Source: Actinomycetales bacterium (GTDB lineage Bacteria; Actinomycetota; Actinomycetes; Mycobacteriales; Mycobacteriaceae). From it: 15,825 nt of DNA. Below the pieces are notes generated by a model that was given only the letters and a program-made list of their open reading frames with translations, made no database searches and was not told where the DNA came from. The stretch is from contig DUTZ01000114.1 of NCBI GenBank assembly GCA_012841845.1, forward strand, positions 1-15,825, read 5' to 3'. The position numbers were made by a program, and so were the translations under genes. Of this stretch, positions 1 to 8,598 are shown piece by piece. Every line of letters starts with the position of its first letter. The first letter of the stretch is position 1.

Positions 1-1
1 C

Positions 2-286
2 GTCGCGGCGGTCGCGCTGGTGTGCGTGGGCGTGGCGGCCTCGTGCGTGTTCGCCTCGCCGACGGCGGCGATCGGGCTCTCCGTCGTCGTCGCCCTCCTC
101 ACCCCCGTCGCGGCGGTGTGGGAACCGGCGGCCCGACGGAGCCCGGCCGGGCTGAACGGGGTGATCGCGGAGGCCGCGGCGGGCGGCCAGCCGGCCTGGG
201 CCTGGCCGGTGGCCACCACGCTGGTGGCGGCGGCCCTCGTGACGGCCGCGGGGGTCGCGGCGTACCGGCGGCGGGAGATCGGCTAG
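2..286 (+). CDS. C-terminal end of a membrane protein, probably ABC-type permease (5' partial)
   Basis: The reading frame is open from the left edge and stops at TAG 284-286, so only about 94 residues are visible and the true start lies outside the window. The visible part has a hydrophobic segment (about residues 1-35), a short polar linker containing WEPAARRSPAG, a second hydrophobic segment (about 62-85) and a basic end, YRRREIG. A last transmembrane helix followed by a short Arg-rich cytoplasmic tail is typical of ABC-2 type export permeases, which is the best guess. No diagnostic motif is present, so other multi-spanning membrane proteins remain possible. The stop overlaps the stop of the convergent corA gene within CTAG. 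Confidence 0.55.
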   Translation, partial: VAAVALVCVGVAASCVFASPTAAIGLSVVVALLTPVAAVWEPAARRSPAGLNGVIAEAAAGGQPAWAWPVATTLVAAALVTAAGVAAYRRREIG

Positions 287-1362
287 AGCCAGCGGTTCTT
301 CCGGAAGAGCAGGAAGAGCCCCAGGCACACCAGCACCATGAACCCCACCACGACGTAGTACCCGTACTCGTCGTCCAGCTCGGGCATGTTCTCGAAGTTC
401 ATCCCGTAGATGCCGGCGATCATCGTGGGCACCGCGGCGATCGCCACCCAGGCGGAGATGCGCCGCATGTCCGTGTTCTGCTGCACGCCCACGATCGCCA
501 CCGCCGCGGTGACGAGCGAGGTGAGCTGCTCGTCGAGCGTCGTGACCTCCGCGGCCACGTGGGTGTGGTGGTCCTGGACGTCGCGGAAGTAGTGCCGGAT
601 CTCCGCGGGGACCGGCTCGAGGTGGTCCATGGTGAGCCGCCGCAGGGGCATCAGGAGCGGCGCGATGTTGTGCTTGAGCTCCAGGATCTCGCGCTTGAGG
701 AAGTAGATCTGCTCGATGTCCACCGCCGAGCGCGGCGTGAACACCGCGGACTCGAGCTCGTCCACGTCCCCGACCAGTTCGTCGGCGACCTCGACGTAGC
801 TGTCCACCACCCGGTCGGCCACGGCGTGCATCACCGCGGCCGGACCCAGGCGGAGCCTCTCCGGCGCGCGCTCCAGCTCCTCCCGGATGCCGCCCAGGCC
901 GGGGAAGTCGCCGTGCCGGACGGTCATGACGAAGTCCCGCCCGAGCACCACCATGACCTCTCCCGAGGACACGATCTCGTTGGCCTCGGAGACGGACTCG
1001 TGTTCGATGTACTGGACCGTTGCCATGTTGAGCACCAGGGTGTCCTCGTAGGCCTCGAGCTTGGGCCGCTGGCGACCACTGACCGCGTCCTCGACGATGA
1101 GCTCGTGGAGGCCGAAGACCGCCGCGACCGACTCCATCTGGTGCTGATCCGGGTCGTGCAACCCGATCCACACGAAGCCGCGGCCGCTCTCCCGGACCCG
1201 GCGGATCGCCGCGGCGTGCTCGTAGCGTCCGCGCTCGCGCCGCCCGTCGACGTAGATCCCGCAGTCGACGACCGCCCGTTCGACGGGCACGTGGAGTCGG
1301 GACGGGACCGGCGTGGGACCGGCACCGTTCGTCCACCGTCGTCCGATCGTGGCCACCGGCAC
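283..1362 (-). CDS. corA: CorA family magnesium/cobalt transport protein
   Basis: This 359-residue protein is a CorA-type channel that brings Mg2+ (and Co2+) across the cytoplasmic membrane as a pentamer. The long cytoplasmic N-terminal part (about 1-300) is rich in acidic helices. The C-terminus carries the two transmembrane helices (about 303-322 and 336-354), with the family signature YGMNF at 319-323 closing the first helix and MPEL at 326-329 in the external loop. The basic end RKNRWL is also typical. The start is GTG at 1362. A strong GGAGGAGGAGG stretch lies just upstream, very close to this GTG, and an in-frame GTG at 1356 (residue 3) has better spacing, so the start may be two codons later. 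The gene stands alone, diverging from the lipoprotein gene. A CorA gene (Rv1239c) also lies near kgd in M. tuberculosis. Confidence 0.95.
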   Translation of the reverse strand: MPVATIGRRWTNGAGPTPVPSRLHVPVERAVVDCGIYVDGRRERGRYEHAAAIRRVRESGRGFVWIGLHDPDQHQMESVAAVFGLHELIVEDAVSGRQRPKLEAYEDTLVLNMATVQYIEHESVSEANEIVSSGEVMVVLGRDFVMTVRHGDFPGLGGIREELERAPERLRLGPAAVMHAVADRVVDSYVEVADELVGDVDELESAVFTPRSAVDIEQIYFLKREILELKHNIAPLLMPLRRLTMDHLEPVPAEIRHYFRDVQDHHTHVAAEVTTLDEQLTSLVTAAVAIVGVQQNTDMRRISAWVAIAAVPTMIAGIYGMNFENMPELDDEYGYYVVVGFMVLVCLGLFLLFRKNRWL

Positions 1363-1386
1363 CCACCTCCTCCTCCGCCGGGATCG

Positions 1387-1392
1387 AGACTA
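1387..1392 (-). promoter_or_regulatory. Candidate -10 element for corA
   Basis: On the minus strand this reads TAGTCT, matching the actinobacterial TAnnnT pattern. It lies about 24 bases before the GTG start, just ahead of the purine-rich ribosome binding site. No good -35 hexamer is seen 16-18 bases upstream. This is pattern recognition only. Confidence 0.35.
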
Positions 1393-1497
1393 ACCTCTCG
1401 TCGAGGGACCCCGTGTGCCGACGGGCGCCGGTGCTGCGAGACTGGCGGGGTGAGCCGCGTCGACGGGCGCGGCGGAACACGGAGAGGACGTGTGCGG

Positions 1498-2412
1498 ATG
1501 CGGCGGACGGGACGGCGTGCCGGGGGACGTGTCGTGGCGCTGGCGGCCGCCGCCGCCGTGGGCCTGACCGGGTGCCAGCTCGAGTCCTCCGTGGTCCCGG
1601 CCCACAGGCCGGCCCCGGTGGTCGTGGTCGCGACCGCCTCGTTCGGCGAGGCCGAGGTGGTGGGCCACATCTATGCCAACGCGCTCCTCCGCGACGGGTC
1701 CCGTGTCCGGTCGCTGCCGCAGTCCGGGTCGCCGGAGGAGGTCCTCGACGCGGTCGTGACGGGGGAGACGACGTTCACCGTGGGGTTCACCGGTGCACTC
1801 CTCGAACGCTACGACCCGTCGTCGGAGGAGACCTCGGCCGACGACGTCTACGCCGCGATGATGGCAGCCCTCCCCGAGGGGGTGACAGCGGCGGACCCGG
1901 CGCCCGCCGAGGACCGGCCCGTCTACGTGGTCACCCGCCACACCGCCGAGACCGGCGGCCTGCGGACGATGACCGACCTCGAGGGGCGGTGCGGCGAGTT
2001 CGCCCTCGGCGCCCGCCGGGAGGCCCTCGACGACCGCCGCCTCGCCGAGGCGGTGGGTGGGGCCTACGACTGCTCGTTCGGTCGCCGGGAGGAGACCGGA
2101 CCCGACCCCCGCGCCCTGCTCGACGCGCTGCGCGCCGGGGAGGTCGGGGTGGGCCTGGTCCACTCGGCCGACCCGATCCTCGACGAGGACGACATGGTGG
2201 TCCTCGACGACGACCGGGACGCGCTCCGCGCCCAGCAGATCGTCCCGGTGTTCCGCAAGGGCTCCCTCACCGAGGACCAGCTCACGCTGGTCAACCGGAT
2301 CAGCGGCGAGCTCACCACCGAGGACGTCCGGGACCTGCTCGTGGGGGTCGAGGTCGGGTCGGCGACCCCGGCGGACCTCGCCAACCACTGGCTGGACCGG
2401 CACGGCTACTGA
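1498..2412 (+). CDS. Glycine betaine/osmoprotectant-binding-like lipoprotein (OpuAC-like, LpqZ-type)
   Basis: This is a 304-residue secreted lipoprotein. An Arg-rich N-region (MRRTGRRAGGR) is followed by a hydrophobic core of alanines and the lipobox LTGC, with lipidation predicted on Cys26. The mature part begins with a beta strand VVVVATASFGEAEVVGHIYA, the opening of an OpuAC-type periplasmic binding fold that normally binds glycine betaine, choline or related solutes. Later segments such as TDLEGRCGEF and the C-terminal ADLANHWLDRHG fit the same fold. ATG 1498 was chosen because GGAGAGGA (1481-1488) lies nine bases upstream. The in-frame GTG at 1492 is too close to that site. No permease or ATPase gene adjoins it, so it may serve a distant transporter or act only as a sensor. 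From memory, LpqZ (Rv1244) in M. tuberculosis is a similar lipoprotein in the same interval. The ligand is not deducible from the sequence. Confidence 0.85.
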   Translation: MRRTGRRAGGRVVALAAAAAVGLTGCQLESSVVPAHRPAPVVVVATASFGEAEVVGHIYANALLRDGSRVRSLPQSGSPEEVLDAVVTGETTFTVGFTGALLERYDPSSEETSADDVYAAMMAALPEGVTAADPAPAEDRPVYVVTRHTAETGGLRTMTDLEGRCGEFALGARREALDDRRLAEAVGGAYDCSFGRREETGPDPRALLDALRAGEVGVGLVHSADPILDEDDMVVLDDDRDALRAQQIVPVFRKGSLTEDQLTLVNRISGELTTEDVRDLLVGVEVGSATPADLANHWLDRHGY

Positions 2413-2427
2413 CCTCGCCCACAGACG

Positions 2428-2473
2428 CCGGTGCGCGGGTGACCCCGTGATCACCGGGTCACCCGCGCACCGG
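2428..2473. terminator. Long GC-rich inverted repeat between convergent genes, probable bidirectional terminator
   Basis: The left arm CCGGTGCGCGGGTGACCC (2428-2445) is perfectly complementary to the right arm (2456-2473), giving an 18-bp stem with a 10-base loop. Inside the loop GTGATCAC (2447-2454) is itself palindromic. It fills almost all of the 68 bases between the lipoprotein stop and the kgd stop, the usual place for a terminator serving both strands. There is no T-tract on either side, which is common for actinobacterial terminators, so intrinsic termination is inferred. Confidence 0.7.
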
Positions 2474-2480
2474 GTGGGGG

Positions 2481-5400
2481 TCAGGCGAAGGCCTGCTCCA
2501 CGAGCTCCTTCTGCTCCACGGCGTGGACCTTGCTCAGGCCGGTGGACGTGGCGGCCATCGCACGGCGCGACACCCGCTTGAGCGGCGGGCAGTTCTCGAC
2601 GAGCTCCGGCATCTGGATGGCGAGGAAGCTCCAGGCGCCCTGGTTGGCCGGCTCCTCCTGCACCCACCGGACCTCGTCGAGGTTCGGGTAGTTGTCGAAC
2701 GCCTCGCGCAGGCGCCGGTAGGGCACCGGGTGGAGCTGCTCGAGGCGGACGATCGCGATGTCCTCGCGCTGCTCCTTCTCCTGCCGGGCGGCGAGCTCGT
2801 AGTAGAGCTTGCCGGAGACGAGCAGGATGGTCGTGACCTTGTCCCGGTCCTTGGCGCCGTCGGCGAAGGTCGGGTCGTCGAGCACCGACCGGAACTTGCC
2901 GGAGGTGAACGCCTCGATCGGGCTCACGGCCTTCTTGTTGCGCAGCATCGACTTGGGGGAGAAGACGATCTGCGGGCGGTGGATCCCGTCGAGCGCGTGG
3001 CGACGCATGAGGTGGAAGTAGTTCGCCGGGGTGGACGGCTGCGCCACGGTCATCGAACCCTCCGCGCACAGCTGGAGGAAGCGCTCGATGCGCCCCGACG
3101 TGTGGTCCGGCCCCATGCCCTCGTGCCCGTGCGGCAGCAGCAGGCTGACCGACGAGGTCTGGCCCCACTTGGCCTCGCCCGAGGAGATGTACTCGTCGAT
3201 GATGGTCTGGGCGCCGTTGACGAAGTCGCCGAACTGCGCCTCCCACATGACGATCGCGTCGGGGTCGCCGACGGAGTAGCCGTATTCGAAGCCGAGGCCG
3301 GCGTACTCGGTGAGCGCCGAGTTCCACACCTCGAACCGGCCCTCGGCGTCGTCCAGGTGCTGGATCGGCGAGTACGGCTCGGAGGTGGACTTGTCGATCA
3401 CCACGGCGTGCCGCTGGGTGAAGGTGCCGCGCTGCGAGTCCTGGCCCGCGAGGCGGACCGTGCGGCCCTCGAGCACGAGGGAGCCGATGGCGAGCAGCTC
3501 GGCGAACGCCCAGTCGACGTTGCCGTTGTAGGCCATCTTCTGACGGGCCTCGTAGACCGGCTTGACGCGCGGGTGGATGTGGAAGTCCTCCGGCAGCGAG
3601 CCGAACGCGTCGCCGATCGTGTGCAGGACCGACTCGTCCACCGCGGTGACGAGCCGCTTGGGCAGCGGCTGGTCCGGCAGGATCGACTCCGAGGCCTTGA
3701 CCGGGTGCTTCTCGAGCTCGCGGACCTCGTTGAAGACCCGCTCGAGTTGGCCCTGGAAGTCGCGCAGCGCGGCCTCGGCCTCCTTCTCGGTGATGTCGCC
3801 ACGACCGACCAGGTCCTCGGTGTAGGACTGGCGGACGCTCTTCTTGCCGTCGATCACCTCGTACATGCGCGGCTGCGTCATCGACGGGTCGTCGGCCTCG
3901 TTGTGGCCGCGGCGGCGGTAGCACACGAGGTCGATCACGACGTCCTTGTGGAACTCCTGGCGGAAGTCCATGGCCAGGCGCGCCACCCGGACGCAGGCCT
4001 CCGGGTCGTCGCCGTTGACGTGGAAGATCGGCGCGCCGGTCATCTTGGCGATGTCCGTGCAGTACTGGCCCGAGCGCGCCGCCTCGGGCGCGGTGGTGAA
4101 GCCGATCTGGTTGTTGACGACGATGTGGATCGTGCCGCCGGTGCGGTAGCCGTCGATTCCCGCCAGGTTGAGGGTCTCGGCCACCACGCCCTGGCCGGCG
4201 AACGCGGCGTCGCCGTGGAGCATGAGCGGGACCACGGGGAACTGCGCGCGCCACTCCTCGTCCTCGATGAGGTCCTGCTTGGCGCGGACGATGCCCACGA
4301 GCACGGGGTCCACCGCCTCGAGGTGCGACGGGTTGGCGGTGAGCGAGACCTTGATCTCGTTCTCGCCGAACATCTGGTACTGGATGCCCTCGGCGCCCAG
4401 GTGGTACTTCACGTCGCCGGAGCCGTGCGCGGCCGAGGGGTCCATGTTGCCCTCGAACTCGGTGAAGATCTGCTTGTACGGCTTGCCGACGATGTTGGCG
4501 AGCACGTTGAGCCGGCCGCGGTGCGGCATGCCGATGACGACCTCGTCGAGCGCGAACTCGGCGGCCTCGTCGATCACCGCGTCCATCATGGGGATGACCG
4601 ACTCGGCACCCTCGAGCGAGAAGCGCTTCTGGCCGACGTACTTGGTCTGCAGGAAGGTCTCGAACGCCTCGGCGGCGTTGACCTTGGACAGGATGTACTT
4701 CTGCTCGGCGACGGTCGGCTTGTCGTCGACACCCTCGACCCGGTCCTGGATCCACTGGCGCTGCTCGTTCTCGAGGATGTGGGTGTACTCGATGCCGATC
4801 TTGCGGCAGTAGGCGGCGCGGAGGGAGGACAGGACGTCGCGCAGGCGCATCTTGTCCTTGCCCACGAACCCGCCCACCGAGAACTTGCGGTCGAGGTCCC
4901 ACAGCGTGAGCTCGTGGGTGTTGACGTCGAGGTCCGGGTGGAAGTTCCGGCTGCGCTGGGCGTGCATGCCGTCGAGCGGATCGATGTCGGCCATGAGGTG
5001 GCCGCGATCGCGGTAGGCCGCGATGAGCTCGAGGACGCGGGCGTCCTTGTCCACGCGCGGGTCGGTGATGTCCTGGCGCCACCGGACCGGCTCGTACGGG
5101 ATCCGGAGCGAACCGAAGATCTCGTCGTAGAACTGGTCGGAGAGCAACAGGCGGTGGATCTCCCGGAGGAACTCGCCCGACTCGGCGCCCTGGATGATCC
5201 GGTGGTCGTAGGTCGAGGTGAGCGTGGTGACCTTGCCGATGCCGTTCTTGGCCAGCAGCTCCTCGCTCGAGCCCTGGAACTCCGCCGGGTACTCCATGGC
5301 ACCCACGCCGATGATCGCGCCCTGGCCCACGGTGAGGCGGGGGACCGAGTGGACGGTGCCGATGCCGCCAGGGTTGGTCAGCGAGATGGTGACGCCCGAG

Positions 5401-6365
5401 AAGTCGTCCATCGTGAGCTTGCCCTCGCGGGCACGGGAGACGATGTCCTCGTAGGCGTCGAGGAAGCCGCGGAAGGTGAGCGTCTCGCAGTTCCGGATGG
5501 CGGCCACGACGAGGGAGCGACCGCCCTTGGTCTTCATGTCGATCGCCAGCCCCAGGTTGATGCCCGTGGGCGTCACCGTGTTGGGCTTGCCGTCGACCTC
5601 CTCGTAGTGGTTGTTCATGTTCGGGTACACCTTGACGGCCTGGACCATGGCGTACCCGATGAGGTGGGTGAAGGAGATCTTGCCGCCGCGCGTGCGCTTG
5701 AGGTGGTTGTTGATGACGACGCGGTTGTCCATCATCAGCTTGGCCGGGACCGCGCGCACCGAGGTCGCGGTGGGCAGCGTGAGCGACGCGTTCATGTTCT
5801 TGACGATCGCGTTCGCCGCGCCGCGCAGGACCTTCTTCTCCGCCTCCTCCGGCGGGGAGTACTCGGGCCGGCTCTTCGGCTCGGCAGGCTGCGCCGCGGC
5901 GGCCTTCTTACGCTCCGGGGCGGGCCGCGGGCGGGGCGCGGGGACGCCCTCGCCGCGGGACTTGCGCTTGGCCGAGGCGTCGGGCTCGGGCTTGGCGGCG
6001 ACGTCCTTGGCGGAGGCCTCGGGGGTGAGGTCGTCGATCGTCACCTCGGAGGTCTCCTGGGTGGTGGCGTCGGGGGTGGCGTTGTCGCCCTCGCCCTCGC
6101 CCGCCTTCTTGTCCACCTTCTTGGGGCCCTTGTCGCCGCTCTTCGCGGAACTCTTGGCGGCGCCCTTCCCGGAGCTCTTCCCGGACCCGCCCCCGGCGGA
6201 CGAGGACGCACGGGTGCCGTCACCCGAGGAGGAGGCGGCCCCGGGGTTGGCGTCGAAGAACTCGTGCCAGGACTTGTCGACGGACGAGGGGTCCTTGGAG
6301 AACCTCTCGTACATCTCGTCGACGAGCCACTGGTTCTGGCCGAATTGTGAGACGGTGCTGCTCAC
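2481..6365 (-). CDS. kgd: Multifunctional 2-oxoglutarate decarboxylase/dehydrogenase E1 with fused acyltransferase domain (Kgd/OdhA)
   Basis: This 1294-residue TCA-cycle enzyme decarboxylates 2-oxoglutarate with thiamine diphosphate and passes the succinyl group on within the 2-oxoglutarate dehydrogenase complex. It can also form succinic semialdehyde or 2-hydroxy-3-oxoadipate. In order: an E1o N-terminal helix (about 1-40, [15 protein letters not shown]); a Lys/Ala/Ser/Pro-rich linker (about 42-168); an E2-type acyltransferase core (about 195-425, active-site motif TYDHR with His388) lacking a lipoyl domain; and the E1 part from about 430. E1 landmarks are MPHRGRLN (613-620), the thiamine-binding GDAAFAGQG (718-726) with NNQIGFTT (751-758), [10 protein letters not shown] (978-987) and the [14 protein letters not shown] segment (1079-1092). 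Relatives in Mycobacterium and Corynebacterium are about 1220-1260 residues, so the linker is expanded. Those relatives are inhibited by the FHA protein GarA/OdhI. The start is GTG 6365, with GAGAGAGG about 12 bases upstream. Confidence 0.97.
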   Translation of the reverse strand: MSSTVSQFGQNQWLVDEMYERFSKDPSSVDKSWHEFFDANPGAASSSGDGTRASSSAGGGSGKSSGKGAAKSSAKSGDKGPKKVDKKAGEGEGDNATPDATTQETSEVTIDDLTPEASAKDVAAKPEPDASAKRKSRGEGVPAPRPRPAPERKKAAAAQPAEPKSRPEYSPPEEAEKKVLRGAANAIVKNMNASLTLPTATSVRAVPAKLMMDNRVVINNHLKRTRGGKISFTHLIGYAMVQAVKVYPNMNNHYEEVDGKPNTVTPTGINLGLAIDMKTKGGRSLVVAAIRNCETLTFRGFLDAYEDIVSRAREGKLTMDDFSGVTISLTNPGGIGTVHSVPRLTVGQGAIIGVGAMEYPAEFQGSSEELLAKNGIGKVTTLTSTYDHRIIQGAESGEFLREIHRLLLSDQFYDEIFGSLRIPYEPVRWRQDITDPRVDKDARVLELIAAYRDRGHLMADIDPLDGMHAQRSRNFHPDLDVNTHELTLWDLDRKFSVGGFVGKDKMRLRDVLSSLRAAYCRKIGIEYTHILENEQRQWIQDRVEGVDDKPTVAEQKYILSKVNAAEAFETFLQTKYVGQKRFSLEGAESVIPMMDAVIDEAAEFALDEVVIGMPHRGRLNVLANIVGKPYKQIFTEFEGNMDPSAAHGSGDVKYHLGAEGIQYQMFGENEIKVSLTANPSHLEAVDPVLVGIVRAKQDLIEDEEWRAQFPVVPLMLHGDAAFAGQGVVAETLNLAGIDGYRTGGTIHIVVNNQIGFTTAPEAARSGQYCTDIAKMTGAPIFHVNGDDPEACVRVARLAMDFRQEFHKDVVIDLVCYRRRGHNEADDPSMTQPRMYEVIDGKKSVRQSYTEDLVGRGDITEKEAEAALRDFQGQLERVFNEVRELEKHPVKASESILPDQPLPKRLVTAVDESVLHTIGDAFGSLPEDFHIHPRVKPVYEARQKMAYNGNVDWAFAELLAIGSLVLEGRTVRLAGQDSQRGTFTQRHAVVIDKSTSEPYSPIQHLDDAEGRFEVWNSALTEYAGLGFEYGYSVGDPDAIVMWEAQFGDFVNGAQTIIDEYISSGEAKWGQTSSVSLLLPHGHEGMGPDHTSGRIERFLQLCAEGSMTVAQPSTPANYFHLMRRHALDGIHRPQIVFSPKSMLRNKKAVSPIEAFTSGKFRSVLDDPTFADGAKDRDKVTTILLVSGKLYYELAARQEKEQREDIAIVRLEQLHPVPYRRLREAFDNYPNLDEVRWVQEEPANQGAWSFLAIQMPELVENCPPLKRVSRRAMAATSTGLSKVHAVEQKELVEQAFA
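5862..6242 (-). other. Low-complexity linker of Kgd (residues about 42-168)
   Basis: This part of kgd encodes about 127 residues dominated by Ala, Ser, Lys, Gly, Pro and Glu, with clusters such as [20 protein letters not shown] and [20 protein letters not shown]. It lies between the short E1o N-terminal helix and the acyltransferase domain. It is expected to be disordered and to tether the N-terminal segment, and it accounts for the protein being longer than known relatives. There is no lipoyl domain signature (no DKA-type lysine turn). Confidence 0.75.
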
Positions 6366-6417
6366 GGCGTGGTGGTGCCTCTCTCATTTGTGGTGGGTTT
6401 CACACGTCAATGCTCAC

Positions 6418-6423
6418 AGGCTA
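6418..6423 (-). promoter_or_regulatory. Candidate -10 element for kgd
   Basis: The minus strand reads TAGCCT here within GGACTAGCCTGTGAGC, a TAnnnT match. It predicts a 5' leader of about 45 bases before the GTG at 6365. No convincing -35 box lies at the right distance. It is the best candidate in the 109-base gap 6366-6474, which otherwise holds the kgd ribosome binding site (near 6376-6383) and nothing else I recognise. Confidence 0.35.
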
Positions 6424-6474
6424 GTCCTTTCCCGCGGTGCCGGTCGGCTGATGCCACCTGACAAGGGGGACCGG

Positions 6475-7179
6475 TCAGCCGGCGGCGGTCGCGGGCCACC
6501 CCGTGGGCGGGGTGCCGAAGGTCGCGTGCGCGGTGTCGACGACGACCCGGCCGAGTCGCCGGTTGCCCCAGCCGCCGATCGCGGCGCCGATACCCGCGGG
6601 GGCGAGCTTGCCCAGGGCGAGGGTGGCGCGCTTGGTGGCGTACCGCTTGAGGAAGCGCTTCATGAGCTTGCTGTTGACCTCCTTGACCGAGGGCAGCCGG
6701 ATCGCGCGGCCCGCGAGCGAGCCGCCGGCCGCGGCGCCCCCGCCGGAGCCCACCGCGTTGGACAGGATCGCGGTACCGGACGCGCCGAGCATGATCGTCA
6801 TGACGAGCATCTCCTCCTGCGCGGTGTCGGAGACGTCGACGCCGTGGATCTCGGCCACGGCGAGGGTGTAGAAGGCGGCCGCCTCGACGAAGATCAGCGA
6901 CTCGGCGCCGATCGCCCCGAGGGCGAGCACCGTGCCCACCCCGGGGACCGCGCCGGTCGCGCCCACCGCGGTGCCGGAGGCGGTCACCAGGGTGAGGAAC
7001 CGCGAGTCGAGCCGCTTGCGCAGGCGGGCGGGGCTCTCGGTGGGGTGGTCCTCGCGGAGCTTGCGGACGTAGTCCCTCGCCGCGCCGGTCTGGGCGCGGA
7101 CGGCCCGGCGCAGGGCGACGGTGACGAGCCCGGCCAGCGGGCCGGAGGTCTTGTCGGTGACGGGGGTGTTGTCGGACAT
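6475..7179 (-). CDS. Conserved membrane-associated protein next to kgd (Rv1249c-like)
   Basis: This 234-residue protein has unknown function. A polar, basic N-terminus (1-60, including RKLREDHPTESPARLRKRLD) is followed by Gly/Ala-rich hydrophobic stretches at about 62-90, 92-110 and 126-145, and another near 187-204. The segment IHGVDVSDTAQEE (111-123) sits between hydrophobic parts, a layout loosely reminiscent of EcsC-family proteins, but I cannot confirm membership. ATG 7179 has a GAGGA ribosome binding site six to seven bases upstream. A possible -10, TACCGT, lies at 7218-7223 on the minus strand. In M. tuberculosis a possible membrane protein (Rv1249c) adjoins kgd in the same orientation, and this gene is its likely counterpart. 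The 109-base gap to kgd suggests separate promoters with possible read-through. No signal peptide or catalytic motif is seen. Confidence 0.8.
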   Translation of the reverse strand: MSDNTPVTDKTSGPLAGLVTVALRRAVRAQTGAARDYVRKLREDHPTESPARLRKRLDSRFLTLVTASGTAVGATGAVPGVGTVLALGAIGAESLIFVEAAAFYTLAVAEIHGVDVSDTAQEEMLVMTIMLGASGTAILSNAVGSGGGAAAGGSLAGRAIRLPSVKEVNSKLMKRFLKRYATKRATLALGKLAPAGIGAAIGGWGNRRLGRVVVDTAHATFGTPPTGWPATAAG

Positions 7180-7255
7180 GCGGTTCCTCAGGGCGTCGGA
7201 CGTTTTCTCGTCCCACCACGGTACGGGGCCGCCGCCGGCCTCGCCGGGACGCGCG

Positions 7256-8590
7256 TCAGGGCAGGACCTGATCCGTGTACTCGTTGGCGAAGACGCGGTC
7301 GGGGTCGAGACGGTCCCGCACCGCGACCACGTCGTCGAAGTGCTCGAGGGCGGGCGCGAGGTCGGCGGCCGTGCGCGTGTGCATCTTGCCCCAGTGGGGC
7401 CGGCCGTCGGCGGCGAGGAAGATCTCCTCGGCGAAGCGGAAGTACTCCCGGTGGTCCATCGCGTGGTACTGGTGCACGGCGATGTAGCAGACGTCGCGCC
7501 CGTAGGCGGTGGAGAGCCACACGTCGTCGGCGGCGGAGAAGCGGACCTCGACGGGGATCGGGGTGACGATCCCCGAGCGGTCGATCGCCGCCCGCAGGTC
7601 GGTGAGCACGTCGGCGGCGCACCCGACGGGCACCGCGTACTCCATCTCGGTGAACCGGACCCGGCGCGGCGAGGCGAACACGCGGTAGCTGCGGTCGGTG
7701 AAGGTCCGCGCGGAGAGCGCCCGGGAGGTGAGGCGGTTGATCCGCGGGGTGAGCGCGGGCCGGCGCGTGGCGGCGCGGCACACCACGTCGTAGACCTCGT
7801 TGCTGAGGAACTCGTCGCTGACGAGCTCGCGGAGGCGGCTCACGGGGGCGAGGACGGCGTCACCGGGCAGCCGGGTGTTGCGCTTGACGTTGATGTTGCC
7901 GGTGTGGGGGAACCAGAAGAACTCGGCGTGGTCGGCCGACCGGGCGAAGCCCTCGAGGTCGGCGAGCGCGGCGTCGAGCGTCCACGGTTGCTCCTCGGCG
8001 CGCAGTGCGAAGGCCGGCACGCAGTGGACGGTCATCTTGGTGATGATCCCGAGCGCGCCGAGCCCCAGGCGCGCCGACTCGAACACCTCGGGGTGCGACT
8101 CCCGGGTGCAGGAGAGGACAGAGCCGTCGGCCGTGACGAGCTGGAGTCCGACGACGGTGGCGGGCAGGCCCGGGAACCCGGCGCCCGTGCCGTGGGTGCC
8201 GGTGGAGACGGCGCCGGCGAGGGACTGCTCGGCGAAGTCGCCGAGGTTGGGCTGGGCCAGGCCGAGGTCCCACAGCAGCGGGCCGAGACGGTGGAGTCGG
8301 GTCCCGGCCCACACGGTGACGTCCGCGCCGTCGACGGTGCCGTCGGCGGCCCGCGTCGGCACGATGGACTCGATGCCGGTGAGGTCGTCGAGGGAGACCA
8401 GCACGCCGTCCGTGGCGGCGGCGGGGGTGAAGGAGTGCCCGGCGCCCACGCACTTGACGGTGCGGCCCCGCTCGGCGGCGGCGGTGACGACGGAGGCCAC
8501 CTCGGCGACGGTCGCGGGGGCGGCCCGCTCGGCGGGGTTCGCGGTGACGTTCCCGGCCCAGTTGCGCCACGGGCCTGTGCTTGCACTCAT
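7256..8590 (-). CDS. FAD-dependent sugar-lactone oxidase (D-arabinono-1,4-lactone oxidase / L-gulonolactone oxidase family)
   Basis: This 444-residue flavoprotein belongs to the vanillyl-alcohol-oxidase superfamily, ALO branch, which oxidises aldonolactones such as gulono- or arabinono-1,4-lactone. The N-terminal FAD-binding domain includes VGAGHSFTP (48-56). His52 is the expected residue for covalent FAD attachment in this family. The FAD-contacting STGTHGTGAG (129-138) and GLGALGIITKMTV (176-188) follow. The C-terminal ALO domain carries the signature HWGKMH (399-404). Length is normal for the family. ATG 8590 has no visible Shine-Dalgarno sequence, but a TATCGT box ends eight bases upstream, so a leaderless or very short leader is possible. 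It faces the TetR gene across 121 bases. The true substrate is unknown. Homologues in actinobacteria include M. tuberculosis gulonolactone dehydrogenase Rv1771. Confidence 0.93.
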   Translation of the reverse strand: MSASTGPWRNWAGNVTANPAERAAPATVAEVASVVTAAAERGRTVKCVGAGHSFTPAAATDGVLVSLDDLTGIESIVPTRAADGTVDGADVTVWAGTRLHRLGPLLWDLGLAQPNLGDFAEQSLAGAVSTGTHGTGAGFPGLPATVVGLQLVTADGSVLSCTRESHPEVFESARLGLGALGIITKMTVHCVPAFALRAEEQPWTLDAALADLEGFARSADHAEFFWFPHTGNINVKRNTRLPGDAVLAPVSRLRELVSDEFLSNEVYDVVCRAATRRPALTPRINRLTSRALSARTFTDRSYRVFASPRRVRFTEMEYAVPVGCAADVLTDLRAAIDRSGIVTPIPVEVRFSAADDVWLSTAYGRDVCYIAVHQYHAMDHREYFRFAEEIFLAADGRPHWGKMHTRTAADLAPALEHFDDVVAVRDRLDPDRVFANEYTDQVLP

Positions 8591-8598
8591 GGATCAGG

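Noticed and set aside
22..1497. Upstream extension of the lipoprotein reading frame to the window start
   Set aside because: It runs antisense through corA and lacks any protein-like pattern. The signal peptide, lipobox and ribosome binding site fix the start at 1498.
1390..5082. A minus-strand open frame of about 1230 codons covering the lipoprotein gene and part of kgd
   Set aside because: It is Arg/Pro/Gly-rich with no domain. It overlaps kgd on the same strand in another frame and crosses the terminator hairpin.
2523..6350. A plus-strand open frame of about 1275 codons opposite kgd
   Set aside because: It is a shadow of the GC-rich codon pattern of kgd. Its translation is dominated by V, L, D, E, G, R and H with no family motifs, while the minus strand is an unmistakable full-length enzyme.
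6382..6410. TTGACG at 6405-6410 (minus) as a -35 box for kgd
   Set aside because: The hexamer is good, but no acceptable -10 lies 16-18 bases downstream (ATGAGA only), and it would put the start of transcription inside the ribosome binding site region.
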